A DNA stretch of 64,000 bases from Paenibacillus sp. BIC5C1 (GTDB taxonomy: Bacteria; Bacillota; Bacilli; Paenibacillales; Paenibacillaceae), in contig NZ_CP135922.1 in the NCBI RefSeq assembly GCF_032399705.1, positions 124,001-188,000 on the forward strand, read 5' to 3'. The notes under the pieces were generated by a model. It saw only the letters and a program-made list of their open reading frames with translations. It had not been told where the DNA came from and did not search any database. The first letter of the stretch is position 1, and every line of letters begins with the position of its first letter. Below are positions 52,391-60,594 of the stretch, piece after piece. The position numbers and the translations under genes were made by a program.

Positions 52391-52561
52391 ATGTTCCTTA
52401 AAAATTCTCGCTTTGGAATAGACTTCATTGCGTGAAGGATACATAGGCCTGGAAAACGGGTAAACTTAACGAATAGGTCCCGACATGCCTGTAGGATTTC
52501 ATCATAGCAAGTTAATCGCCACTCAACACACTCTCAACCTTATTAAGGAGGCTGTATCTAT

Positions 52562-53521
52562 ATGTCTAAATACAGAACGATTGTGATCGGAACCGGACCT
52601 GCGGGTCTGACAGCAGCGATATATCTGGCTCGTGCTAATCTAAACCCACTGGTTATCGAAGGTCTTCAGCCGGGTGGTCAATTGACGACGACAACGGAAG
52701 TTGAGAATTTCCCTGGTTTTCCGCAAGGCATTATGGGTCCGGAACTGATGGATAATATGCGTAAGCAAGCGGAACGTTTTGGAGCTGAGTTCAAAAATGG
52801 TTGGGTGGAAGAAGTGGATTTCAGTAAACCGCCCTTCAAGGTTAAAGTTGGAGGCATCGGTGATCTGGAAGCCGATTCGATCATTATCTCTACCGGCGCT
52901 TCGGCCCGTTATCTCGGCATTCCCGGAGAGCAGGAGAATGTGGGACGTGGGGTAAGTACATGTGCCACTTGTGACGGATTCTTTTTCCGTGGTAAAAAGA
53001 TCGTCGTTGTTGGCGGTGGAGACTCCGCGATGGAGGAAGCCAGCTTCCTGACCCGTTTTGCAACAGATGTTACCTTGGTTCACCGCCGGGACGAATTACG
53101 TGCATCGAAAATTATGCAGGATCGGGCTCGCAGCAACGAGAAGGTGAAATGGGCTTTGAATCGTACACCGCTCGAAGTTGTGCCTGAGGCTCTTGGTGTC
53201 AAAGGGCTTAAGGTCCGCAATAACGAAACCGGACAGGAAGAATTACTTGAAGCGGATGGCGTATTCATAGCCATTGGACATACACCGAATACGGGGTTCC
53301 TGAGCAACCAGATTACTTTGGATGAACACGGCTATGTTGTCGTTAAACCGGGTACAACCGAGACCAACATTCCGGGTGTGTTCGCCTGCGGTGATGTTCA
53401 GGATACGAAGTATCGTCAAGCCATTACAGCAGCAGGTTCAGGGTGTATGGCTGCAATGGACTGCGAGAAATACCTTGAAGGCAGCATTGTACACGACTGG
53501 AGCGAAACACTGGATAAGTAA
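52562..53521 (+). CDS. trxB: Thioredoxin reductase
   Basis: Transfers electrons from NADPH to thioredoxin through FAD and a redox disulfide. The 319-residue protein has the FAD-binding GTGPAGLTAAIYLARA at the N-terminus, the active disulfide Cys134-Ala-Thr-Cys137 (CATC), the NADPH-binding GGGDSAMEEA, and the C-terminal FACGDVQDTKYRQAITAAGSG segment. AAGGAGG precedes the ATG. A terminator follows. The yvcD-trxB pair is also present in B. subtilis. Confidence 0.97.
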   Translation: MSKYRTIVIGTGPAGLTAAIYLARANLNPLVIEGLQPGGQLTTTTEVENFPGFPQGIMGPELMDNMRKQAERFGAEFKNGWVEEVDFSKPPFKVKVGGIGDLEADSIIISTGASARYLGIPGEQENVGRGVSTCATCDGFFFRGKKIVVVGGGDSAMEEASFLTRFATDVTLVHRRDELRASKIMQDRARSNEKVKWALNRTPLEVVPEALGVKGLKVRNNETGQEELLEADGVFIAIGHTPNTGFLSNQITLDEHGYVVVKPGTTETNIPGVFACGDVQDTKYRQAITAAGSGCMAAMDCEKYLEGSIVHDWSETLDK

Positions 53522-53584
53522 GCATGAAAAGGGTATGGTTTGGCATAAATTAAGTAGAAGAGACAACGGGAAGTCTCATGATGT

Positions 53585-53612
53585 GAGAAGCCGGAAGGCT
53601 TCTCTTTTTTTG
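53585..53612 (+). terminator. Rho-independent terminator of trxB
   Basis: GAGAAGCC/GGCTTCTC with a GGAA loop is followed by a T-run. Confidence 0.9.
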
Positions 53613-53663
53613 AAACCAAAGTGGGCATGAGATCGTATACATAATGGGCATATTAGCTGTGAG

Positions 53664-53672
53664 GTGAAGACT
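53664..53672 (+). promoter_or_regulatory. Ribosome binding site deciding the AI-2E start
   Basis: GAGGTGA is 7 bp before the TTG at 53673. A GTG within it (53664) would be a less likely start. Confidence 0.4.
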
Positions 53673-54713
53673 TTGGGGGAAATGATAAAAGATTGGTTAC
53701 AGAATGCAACAGTGCGGCGTTTTCTGATTCTGCTGTTGTTTTGTTTGGTTCTATTCAGCATGGGGAGTATGCTGCACATGATTTTGCTGTTATTCCTGGT
53801 GACGTATGTCATGAACAGGTTGCAGCATTTTATCACAGAGAAGTTGAATCGTTTATTTCCGGTTAATTATAAAGTCGTGGTCATACTGCTCTATCTTATC
53901 GTTATTGCAGCCATTGTACTGGGCATCTCCAGGTATTCACCACGGATCGTGGATCAGGTCGTTCAGTTAACAAATGAGATCATGAAGTTTCTTGATACTG
54001 CTGACGGGGATAATTTTGCTTCCAAAATTGCAGGTTATCTTCAATCGTTCGATATCAAAAACTATACCAACGATGCATTGAAATACATCTTTGCGTTAAG
54101 CAAATGGTTGGAGTTCATTCTGCTGGTCATCATCCTGAGTCTGTTTTTCTTGTTGCAGAAGCGGGAGATTTCCAAGTTTACCTCCAAATTCAAAACAAGC
54201 AAGATCGGCTGGTTCTATAATGAAGTGGCTTATCTCGGAGACAAGTTTGTATCTTCTTTTGGTAAAGTAATCGAGGCCCAATTGTTGATTGCAGTGTTTA
54301 ATACAGCTTTGACGATTCTTGGATTATGGATACTCGGTTTCCCGTATTTGTTCGCTTTGACTATTCTGGTATTCATGCTGAGTCTGGTACCCGTTGCGGG
54401 GGTTATCATCTCACTGATTCCGCTGTGTCTAATCGGTTATCAGCTGGGTGGGTTACAGCTTAGCGTGATTGTGGTCATTATGATCATCATTATTCATGCG
54501 CTGGAGACGTACTTCCTGAATCCGAAGCTGATGGCACACAAAACCAAGTTACCGATGTTCTACACGTTTATCGTACTGATTCTATCTCAACATTTCCTGG
54601 GGATCTGGGGGCTTATCATCGGTATTCCGATCTTTGTCTTCCTGCTCGATATTCTGGACGTCAACAAGATGGAAAAAACGGAAGAGCCCGTACGTGTGGA
54701 AACGAAGTTGTGA
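53673..54713 (+). CDS. AI-2E family membrane protein
   Basis: The protein of about 346 residues has about eight membrane segments, with the family pattern of two N-terminal helices, a periplasmic region near 80-115, and a helical C-terminal half including the conserved VPVAGVIISLIPLCLIGYQLG and HALETYFLNPKLMA segments. Members were named for the E. coli exporter of autoinducer-2 but many work as other transporters, such as Na+/H+ antiporters. The substrate is not determinable here. Three start codons are in the right frame: GTG 53664, TTG 53673 and ATG 53682; I chose TTG 53673, which has GAGGTGA 7 bp upstream. It is followed by a bidirectional terminator. Confidence 0.82.
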   Translation: MGEMIKDWLQNATVRRFLILLLFCLVLFSMGSMLHMILLLFLVTYVMNRLQHFITEKLNRLFPVNYKVVVILLYLIVIAAIVLGISRYSPRIVDQVVQLTNEIMKFLDTADGDNFASKIAGYLQSFDIKNYTNDALKYIFALSKWLEFILLVIILSLFFLLQKREISKFTSKFKTSKIGWFYNEVAYLGDKFVSSFGKVIEAQLLIAVFNTALTILGLWILGFPYLFALTILVFMLSLVPVAGVIISLIPLCLIGYQLGGLQLSVIVVIMIIIIHALETYFLNPKLMAHKTKLPMFYTFIVLILSQHFLGIWGLIIGIPIFVFLLDILDVNKMEKTEEPVRVETKL

Positions 54714-54766
54714 CCAGTAGCTGAATAGCTGCTGAAGGATAGGTTAATGTATTATTCTTAAAAGTA

Positions 54767-54800
54767 GAGAAACGCCTCCCGTTCCGGGAAGGCGTTTTTC
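54767..54800. terminator. Bidirectional terminator
   Basis: GAGAAACGCCTCCC pairs with GGGAAGGCGTTTTTC around a short loop, with A-rich and T-rich flanks. It can close both the AI-2E gene (+) and the inverted two-component gene (-). Confidence 0.88.
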
Positions 54801-54883
54801 TCTGTCCATATTCACTTGAAGATGTATGTAAGGGGATGTATTTAGTACAATTGTTGGTGCTTATGAACCGAGCGCGCTAGTTT

Positions 54884-55486
54884 CTACAACCATCCTTTCT
54901 GCTCTGCAATGCTGACGGCCTCCATACGGTTCTTGGCATCAAGCTTATTAAAAGCTTCAGACAGGTAGTTGCGCACAGTACCATAGGAAAGATGAAGCGA
55001 GGCAGCGATATGATTCGCATTCATACCAGTGGCTGCGAGCTTAAGCACTTCTTTCTCACGTTCAGTTAACGGATTCGTTTCTTTGGCGGCACCGAAAACG
55101 AGCTCTGGGGAAACCTCTCGTCCACCATTCATGACCCGACGAATAGCTCCTGCCAAACGATCGCTCGGCTCGTCCTTTAGCAAATATCCTTGTACTCCGG
55201 CCTGGATGGCACGCTCCAGGAATCCCGGACGGGCAAAGGTAGTGAGGATAATAATACGACAGGGCAGTCCGAGTTGTTGTATGAATTCCGCTACGTCCAG
55301 GCCGCTCATCACAGGCATCTCAATATCCATAAGACATATATCCGGCTGGAGGGAAACAATCTGCTTCAGAGCTTCGTCTCCATTACCTGCTTCACCGATG
55401 ACCTCAAAATCATCTTCAAGGTCTAAAAGTGAGGCAAGTGCACCTCTCAGCATTCGTTGATCTTCAGCAATCATAATACGAATCAT
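54884..55486 (-). CDS. LuxR-type response regulator (DesR/YvfU-like)
   Basis: The 200-residue protein has a receiver domain with phosphoacceptor Asp54 in CLMDIEMPVMSG, the acidic pocket in IAEDQRML, the threonine in ILTTFAR and the lysine in LLKDEPSDR, and a C-terminal LuxR/NarL helix-turn-helix (TEREKEVLKLAATGMNANHIA, about 135-200). It overlaps the upstream histidine kinase gene by 4 bp. It is the last gene of the inverted cassette; the cassette has the gene order of B. subtilis yvfRSTU. An 18-bp palindrome before the cassette may be its binding site. Confidence 0.93.
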   Translation of the reverse strand: MIRIMIAEDQRMLRGALASLLDLEDDFEVIGEAGNGDEALKQIVSLQPDICLMDIEMPVMSGLDVAEFIQQLGLPCRIIILTTFARPGFLERAIQAGVQGYLLKDEPSDRLAGAIRRVMNGGREVSPELVFGAAKETNPLTEREKEVLKLAATGMNANHIAASLHLSYGTVRNYLSEAFNKLDAKNRMEAVSIAEQKGWL

Positions 55487-56616
55487 GCTCGAATTCCTCC
55501 TTGGTGTTCAGTGGCGATCAGGGGAAAAGACAAAACAAGATCGGTTCCTCCAGAGTCTGAGGATATCTGGAGGGAGCCGTCGATAAGGTTCAGTCGTTCA
55601 GACATGCCTTTTAGGCCATTGCCTTGATGATCATCTGGACTAATACCATTACCGTTATCTTTAACCCTTATGCTTATGCCTTCATGAGTTCGTTCCAGCT
55701 TAATTACACAGCAGGTGGCTTTGCTGTGTTTTACAATATTCGTTACGGCTTCAAGCAGGCAGAGGCTCGCCATGTTCTGGGTTAGATCGGGAACATCATG
55801 AAATGGGCGCTGTTCTCCTATTAATTGAAGCTCGATATCAGCACTCTTCAACATTTCTTTGGCATCGGCAAGTGCATCAACCATGCTGATTGCCCGCATG
55901 TCAGAGACGAGCTGGCGTACTTCCCGCAAAGCTGCGCGGGAGGTACGCTCAATCTCACGTGCTTCCTGTAGGGCCCGTTCTGGATTTTTGACAATGAGTT
56001 TGGTAACCAGCTCACTCTTCAGTGTGATCAGAGAGAGCGTATGTCCCATGGTATCATGCAGATCCCTGGCAATTCGCATTCGCTCTTCACGTTTGATTAA
56101 TTCCTTGATATGCTGCTGGGCTTCATCCAGCTGGGCCTCCAGTTTTTGTCGATCCAGCATGGAACGGATCCCGAAGGGTGAAGCAAGCATAATGAGATAA
56201 AATGGTGCAAAAAACATGAGTTGATAAGCGCTAAGGTATTGAATTTTTAAAGCAATTGGGATGGTCTGGACAATGGCGAATATGACCAAAAACATTCTGA
56301 ACTGACGTTTCTCCGTGTACCATCCGATAAAATTGGCTGTGAAAAATCCGAGGAAAAACATATTAGGATCGATCACCAGGCTTAGTACCAGAACGCAAAG
56401 CATCTGTAGGCTTAGCCAGTAGGAAAAGAGTGAGGTACCTGATGTCATGTAGAGCTGCCGATAAGTCAGGATAAATACGATGAAGGAGGTTACGCCGATG
56501 TACCACTCATGTCCCTGTGCGTTCCACAAATAATAGATTGGCATAGCCAGGTAGATCATCCATATATACGGGTAAAAGCCATATCGCTTAGGGAAAAGCT
56601 CGAAATGCTGAAGCAT
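55483..56616 (-). CDS. Sensor histidine kinase (DesK/YvfT-like)
   Basis: The 377-residue kinase has about five N-terminal membrane helices (about 13-150), a dimerisation helix with the phosphorylated His187 in RIARDLHDTMGH (HisKA_3 type), and an ATPase domain with the N-box CLLEAVTNIVKHS and the G-box DNGNGI. The membrane sensor has almost no external domain, as in DesK, so it probably senses the membrane state or an ABC transporter rather than a soluble ligand. It starts 9 bp after the permease gene stop. Confidence 0.93.
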   Translation of the reverse strand: MLQHFELFPKRYGFYPYIWMIYLAMPIYYLWNAQGHEWYIGVTSFIVFILTYRQLYMTSGTSLFSYWLSLQMLCVLVLSLVIDPNMFFLGFFTANFIGWYTEKRQFRMFLVIFAIVQTIPIALKIQYLSAYQLMFFAPFYLIMLASPFGIRSMLDRQKLEAQLDEAQQHIKELIKREERMRIARDLHDTMGHTLSLITLKSELVTKLIVKNPERALQEAREIERTSRAALREVRQLVSDMRAISMVDALADAKEMLKSADIELQLIGEQRPFHDVPDLTQNMASLCLLEAVTNIVKHSKATCCVIKLERTHEGISIRVKDNGNGISPDDHQGNGLKGMSERLNLIDGSLQISSDSGGTDLVLSFPLIATEHQGGIRA

Positions 56617-56625
56617 ATTTGAAGA

Positions 56626-57363
56626 TTACGCCTCCCTTTGTTTGTTACGGATATATGTGGATAGTAACATAAATCCAACCAGATATGCTGCCAAAAGTAG
56701 GATATCTCGCAGGGCAGGCACGCCTCCGGCTATAATAACCCACGCTCCATTTCCAAAGCTATGGGAGGGCAGCCAGTTGCCGATCTGTCGTAGCCAGCTC
56801 GGCATAATGTCAAGAGGCATCCACATCCCGCCCAGCAAGGCCAGAGACAGATAGAGAGCGTTGCTCAATCCACTGGCGGTGTCCACCCGTCGGAATGTTC
56901 CTATACAGGTACCAAGTGCAAGAAAGGGGAGAGAACCAGCCAGAATCCAAAGGGCGGAGCCGATCCATTGAGCAGGAGGAAGTGATACACCATTAATCAG
57001 GAATCCGGCTGTAAAGATGACGATGATGGAAAACAGGTGCATTATCGTTTGTCCTACCATTTTGCCTCCAAAATAAATCGAGTAGGGTAACGGAGTCACT
57101 TGCAGGTAAGCGACCCAGCCCTGTGCCCTTTCTTGGACAAGTCGGATACCGAGTGTCATGATCGAGGATCCCATGATGCTGAAGCAGGTCATAGACATCA
57201 AGTAGTGGGCATTCCATTGTTCAGAATCTGTTGTTCCTGTAGTGAATATGCGTGTATAAAGAAAATAGAAGGCGACGGGCATCATCAAGGACCAGAAAAT
57301 AAAGTAGACATTGCGGGACATGCGGAGCATTTCAACACGGGATTGGGCGAGAAGCATCAACAT
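56626..57363 (-). CDS. ABC transporter permease, ABC-2 type
   Basis: The 245-residue protein has about six membrane helices and lacks a binding-protein partner, so it belongs to an exporter or ABC-2-type system. Typical features are the N-terminal cytoplasmic SRVEMLRMSRNVYF segment and the LGLQYL-like GGMWMPLDIMPSW segment near 200. The gene begins 1 bp after the ATPase gene stop (TAATATG). Substrate unknown; the operon resembles antibiotic or envelope-stress exporters with linked two-component control. Confidence 0.88.
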   Translation of the reverse strand: MLMLLAQSRVEMLRMSRNVYFIFWSLMMPVAFYFLYTRIFTTGTTDSEQWNAHYLMSMTCFSIMGSSIMTLGIRLVQERAQGWVAYLQVTPLPYSIYFGGKMVGQTIMHLFSIIVIFTAGFLINGVSLPPAQWIGSALWILAGSLPFLALGTCIGTFRRVDTASGLSNALYLSLALLGGMWMPLDIMPSWLRQIGNWLPSHSFGNGAWVIIAGGVPALRDILLLAAYLVGFMLLSTYIRNKQREA

Positions 57364-57364
57364 A

Positions 57365-58318
57365 TTAATTTTCCTCCTTCACGGTGTCCATCAGGTTTGC
57401 ATAGGCGTCGTCCAGTTGTCCGGTTTCAATTCGAATGTCGCTAACGGGAATCCGGCGTTCAATGAGGTGACGGAGCAGCACATCCGTATTTTTGGTGTGC
57501 AGAATGCAACGATCTTTGTGATACTCGATCCCATCGACATCAGGCAAATCTTCAATTTGTGCACTGACATCGGCTTCGGCTGCCATCTCCGTGTTGGATA
57601 CGTCATCATTGGCAAACATGCTATGCGTAATTAAAAAGGAAATCGTTCGTATGGTGATCCCGGCCTTGATATTCCCAGGTGTTCCGTCTGCAACAATGGT
57701 ACCTCGGTTAAAGAGAATGATTCGATCCGCTGCTTCATCTGCTTCATGGAGGTAGTGCGTTGTGAAGATTACGGTTTTGCCCTCCTGTGCCAGTTGGCGG
57801 ACTCGTTCCCAGAAATGTCTTCTTGTTTCGGCATCCAGTCCGACTGTAGGCTCATCAAAAAATAAAATGTCGGGATTACCTGCCATGGCTAGGGCAAAAT
57901 TCAGGCTGCGCTTTTGTCCGCCAGAAAGTTTCTCTGCTCTTTTGTTCAAGTCGGCTGGAGGGAGTCCCGTCAGTTCTTCGATATGATCTGCATGAAGCGG
58001 TGCGGGATAATAGCTGCGTACCATGCGTATAATCTCTCGAACGGTAAGCCCATCCATTACGCTCACATCCTGCAGCATGACACCAGTCTTCTGTCGAACC
58101 TGTTTGTGATTCGGTTTCTGGCCCAGCACAGTCACAAGTCCTGATGTAGCTGTGGACAGGCCGAGCATCATTTTCATGGTTGTTGTTTTGCCGGCGCCAT
58201 TCGGGCCAAGGATCGCAACAACCGAACCACGGTTGATCTCTAAGGAGATATTGTTGACAACTTCTTTGTTGCCGTACCTTTTGCATACCTGTTCAAGCTT
58301 TATAACGGGTGAGCTCAT
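57365..58318 (-). CDS. ABC transporter ATPase (YvfR-like exporter type)
   Basis: The 317-residue protein has Walker A GPNGAGKTT (38-46), the LSGGQKRSLNFA signature, Walker B ILFFDEPTVGLD and the switch histidine in FTTHYLHEAD. The last 90 residues form a C-terminal extension seen in DrrA-type ATPases. It heads the inverted operon, preceded by AAGGACG as ribosome binding site and an 18-bp palindrome about 90 bp upstream. Together with the permease it would form a two-subunit exporter. Confidence 0.92.
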   Translation of the reverse strand: MSSPVIKLEQVCKRYGNKEVVNNISLEINRGSVVAILGPNGAGKTTTMKMMLGLSTATSGLVTVLGQKPNHKQVRQKTGVMLQDVSVMDGLTVREIIRMVRSYYPAPLHADHIEELTGLPPADLNKRAEKLSGGQKRSLNFALAMAGNPDILFFDEPTVGLDAETRRHFWERVRQLAQEGKTVIFTTHYLHEADEAADRIILFNRGTIVADGTPGNIKAGITIRTISFLITHSMFANDDVSNTEMAAEADVSAQIEDLPDVDGIEYHKDRCILHTKNTDVLLRHLIERRIPVSDIRIETGQLDDAYANLMDTVKEEN

Positions 58319-58392
58319 ATTGAATCACGTCCTTGTACTGTTCTATAAGATATTTCCATCTTACCGAACTGCCGTAGACGTGATTAGTAAGG

Positions 58393-58425
58393 ATTGTCAT
58401 TAGATTCAGATGACAATTGTCATCT
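58393..58425. promoter_or_regulatory. Operator-like palindrome upstream of the ABC/two-component operon
   Basis: AGATGACAATTGTCATCT (58408-58425) is a perfect 18-bp palindrome; a further half-site ATTGTCAT lies at 58393-58400. It is about 75-110 bp upstream of the ATPase start. The best candidate protein is the NarL-type response regulator of the same operon; this is inference. Confidence 0.6.
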
Positions 58426-58465
58426 TTTACGCATGGAACGAGTGGATATGAAATATCATGAGTTG

Positions 58466-58508
58466 AGGCTTCCTCCTCTATGGAGGAAGAATGAAGCCTG
58501 CGTTTTTG
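58466..58508 (+). terminator. Terminator-like hairpin without an upstream gene
   Basis: AGGCTTCCTCC pairs with GGAGGAA and AAGCCT around TCTAT and a bulge, followed by GCGTTTTTG. No gene on the + strand ends before it. Either a short RNA ends here or it acts on something else. Confidence 0.5.
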
Positions 58509-58602
58509 ATAGAGACAAATGAGGTTGTATACGTATTCAAATCTAGCCTGTGATGTTGTTCACAATAGCGAGGAAGCTAATCACAGCAAAGGTCTTATCG
58601 TC

Positions 58603-58631
58603 TTGACCCAGGCGTATCCTTCAATTATAGT
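58603..58631 (+). promoter_or_regulatory. Predicted sigma-A promoter of glcK
   Basis: TTGACC (58603-58608), a 17-bp spacer and TATAGT (58626-58631), about 50 bp before the ATG. Confidence 0.65.
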
Positions 58632-58679
58632 TGGTACGTAGGATTAAACTATTATAGATAGATAAAGGTGGCTTGTAGC

Positions 58680-59630
58680 ATGTCTGAGAAAATCTACGTT
58701 GGGGTCGATCTCGGCGGAACAGCAATCAAGGTCGGTATATGTGATGAACACGGTCAGCTTATGCATACGTATGAAGGACCGACTGAAGTGGATAAGGGCG
58801 TTGACACGGTCATTGCCAACATCGAAAAGTATGTCCGTCATATCGTTGCCGAATCGCCTTACAGCTGGGAACAGCTTGAAGGTGTGGGAGCAGGAGTGGC
58901 TGGGTTCACCAATGTACGCGAGGGAATTATCGTTCTTGCCCCTAACATTGGATTTCGGAATGTAGCCATTCGTTCGATTTTGGAAGAACGTCTGGGCAAG
59001 CCAGTCAAAATAGATAACGATGCAAACGTGGCTGCACTGGGCGAAGCTTGGGCAGGTGCTGGCAAGGGCGTGGACAACTGTGTATGCTATACGCTTGGTA
59101 CAGGCGTTGGTGGCGGACTGATCTTGAACGGCAAGATCTATCAAGGTTTCTCCGGTATGGCTGGTGAGCTTGGTCATGTCAGTGTTGTTCCTGATCTGGA
59201 GGCCATTCAGTGCGGATGTGGCAAAATGGGATGCGTGGAAACCGTATCTTCAGCTACCGGAATTATTCGTATGGCCAAAGACGCTGTAGAGCGTGGAGAC
59301 CATACATCACTGGCACTCGTCGACAAGATTGCAGCTAAAGAAGTATTTGATGCAGCTAAAGCGGGCGATGAAGTTGCTCTGCGTATCGTCAATCGTGCAG
59401 CGTTCTATCTGGGCAAATCGATGGCGGCTGTAGCGGCTGTGATTAACCCGGAGATGTTCATTATCGGTGGCGGTGTATCCAAAGCGGGTAATATTTTGTT
59501 TGATGAAGTACGGACTGTATTTGCGAAACTGACACCTGAACCGCTGCAAGAAGGGGTTAAAATTCTTGAAGCAACGCTTGGCAACAATGCAGGTATTGTT
59601 GGCGCGGCTGGTCTTCTCTTGCGTTCCTAG
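58680..59630 (+). CDS. glcK: Glucokinase, ROK family
   Basis: Phosphorylates glucose that enters without the phosphotransferase system or is freed from disaccharides. The 316-residue ROK protein has the N-terminal phosphate-binding GVDLGGTAIKVG, the LGTGVGGG segment, the zinc-type CxCGxxGCxE motif (CGCGKMGCVE) and a conserved glucose-binding region EIDNDANVAA-like (KIDNDANVAALGE). ATG 58680 with AAAGGTGG at the proper distance is preferred to GTG 58668. In this cluster it stands before rapZ, yvcK and whiA; the link to glycolysis fits yvcK. Confidence 0.93.
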   Translation: MSEKIYVGVDLGGTAIKVGICDEHGQLMHTYEGPTEVDKGVDTVIANIEKYVRHIVAESPYSWEQLEGVGAGVAGFTNVREGIIVLAPNIGFRNVAIRSILEERLGKPVKIDNDANVAALGEAWAGAGKGVDNCVCYTLGTGVGGGLILNGKIYQGFSGMAGELGHVSVVPDLEAIQCGCGKMGCVETVSSATGIIRMAKDAVERGDHTSLALVDKIAAKEVFDAAKAGDEVALRIVNRAAFYLGKSMAAVAAVINPEMFIIGGGVSKAGNILFDEVRTVFAKLTPEPLQEGVKILEATLGNNAGIVGAAGLLLRS

Positions 59631-59681
59631 TAACCTCGTAACAGTATAATCCGACAGCAATATGATAAGGAGGGGACATTT

Positions 59682-60581
59682 ATGCTTGAAGGTGAAGTTT
59701 CACCGGGCACAGGCGCCACGCTCATTATCATTACGGGCATGTCCGGAGCAGGCAAGACGATTGCAGTACAAAGCCTGGAGGATCTTGGTTTCTTCTGTGT
59801 GGATAATCTGCCACCGGTATTGATTCCAAAATTTGCGGAGTTGATTGAGCAATCGAACGGCAAAATTGGCAAGGTTGCACTGGTTATCGACCTTCGCGGT
59901 CGTGAGTTCTTTACGGCTTTGTCCGAGTCACTGAACTATATTAAAGATCATTTTACCATTCATTGTGAAATTCTATTCCTGGACGCGACAGACTCTGTAT
60001 TAGTCCAGCGCTATAAGGAGAGCAGGCGCAGACATCCACTGGCTCCTGAGGGCATGCCGCTTGATGGTATCCGGCTGGAACGTAAGATGCTGGAGGAACT
60101 CAAAAATTCCGCCACTCAGGTACTGAATACCAGTACGATGAAGCCTGCTCAACTGAAAGAGCGTATTATATCCCGCTTTTCTCATCTGGAAAGCCATATG
60201 CTGTCGGTAAATATTACGTCGTTTGGGTTCAAATACGGTATTCCGATTGATGCGGATCTGGTGTTTGACGTTCGTTTCTTGCCAAATCCGCATTATATTG
60301 AACATTTACGTCCGAATACGGGACAGAATAGTGATGTATACGAATATGTTATGAAATGGCCGGAGACGCAGGCGTTTCTGACCAAGCTGCTGGATATGCT
60401 GCATTTTCTGATTCCGCAATACCGGAAGGAAGGCAAAAGCCAGGTTATTATTGGAATCGGCTGTACCGGAGGCAAGCATCGTTCGGTAGCAATATCGGAA
60501 TATTTGGGCAAAATGTTGGGAAGCAGCGAAACTGAGGCTGTCACCGTGAGCCATCGCGACGCCGACCGGGACCGTCATTGA
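59682..60581 (+). CDS. rapZ: RNase adapter protein RapZ (YvcJ)
   Basis: P-loop protein that binds nucleotides and, in E. coli, guides RNase E to small RNAs that control glucosamine-6-phosphate synthase; in Bacillus its role is less clear, with effects on competence. The 299-residue protein has Walker A GMSGAGKT (19-26) and the conserved C-terminal segments, such as VIGIGCTGGKHRSVAISE, which form the functional domain. AAGGAGG precedes the ATG. It is followed 13 bp later by yvcK, the conserved yvcJ-yvcK-yvcL(whiA) order. Confidence 0.95.
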   Translation: MLEGEVSPGTGATLIIITGMSGAGKTIAVQSLEDLGFFCVDNLPPVLIPKFAELIEQSNGKIGKVALVIDLRGREFFTALSESLNYIKDHFTIHCEILFLDATDSVLVQRYKESRRRHPLAPEGMPLDGIRLERKMLEELKNSATQVLNTSTMKPAQLKERIISRFSHLESHMLSVNITSFGFKYGIPIDADLVFDVRFLPNPHYIEHLRPNTGQNSDVYEYVMKWPETQAFLTKLLDMLHFLIPQYRKEGKSQVIIGIGCTGGKHRSVAISEYLGKMLGSSETEAVTVSHRDADRDRH

Positions 60582-60594
60582 AGAGGGTGAAGGG

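Larger units (their letters stand above)
58319..58679. other. Divergent intergenic region between the ABC cassette and glcK
   Basis: The 361-bp region holds an 18-bp palindrome (58408-58425) with an extra half-site, a terminator-like hairpin (58466-58508) and the glcK promoter (58603-58631). The start side of the ABC operon has no strong -10/-35 on the - strand, which fits a promoter that needs activation. There is no gene. Confidence 0.65.
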
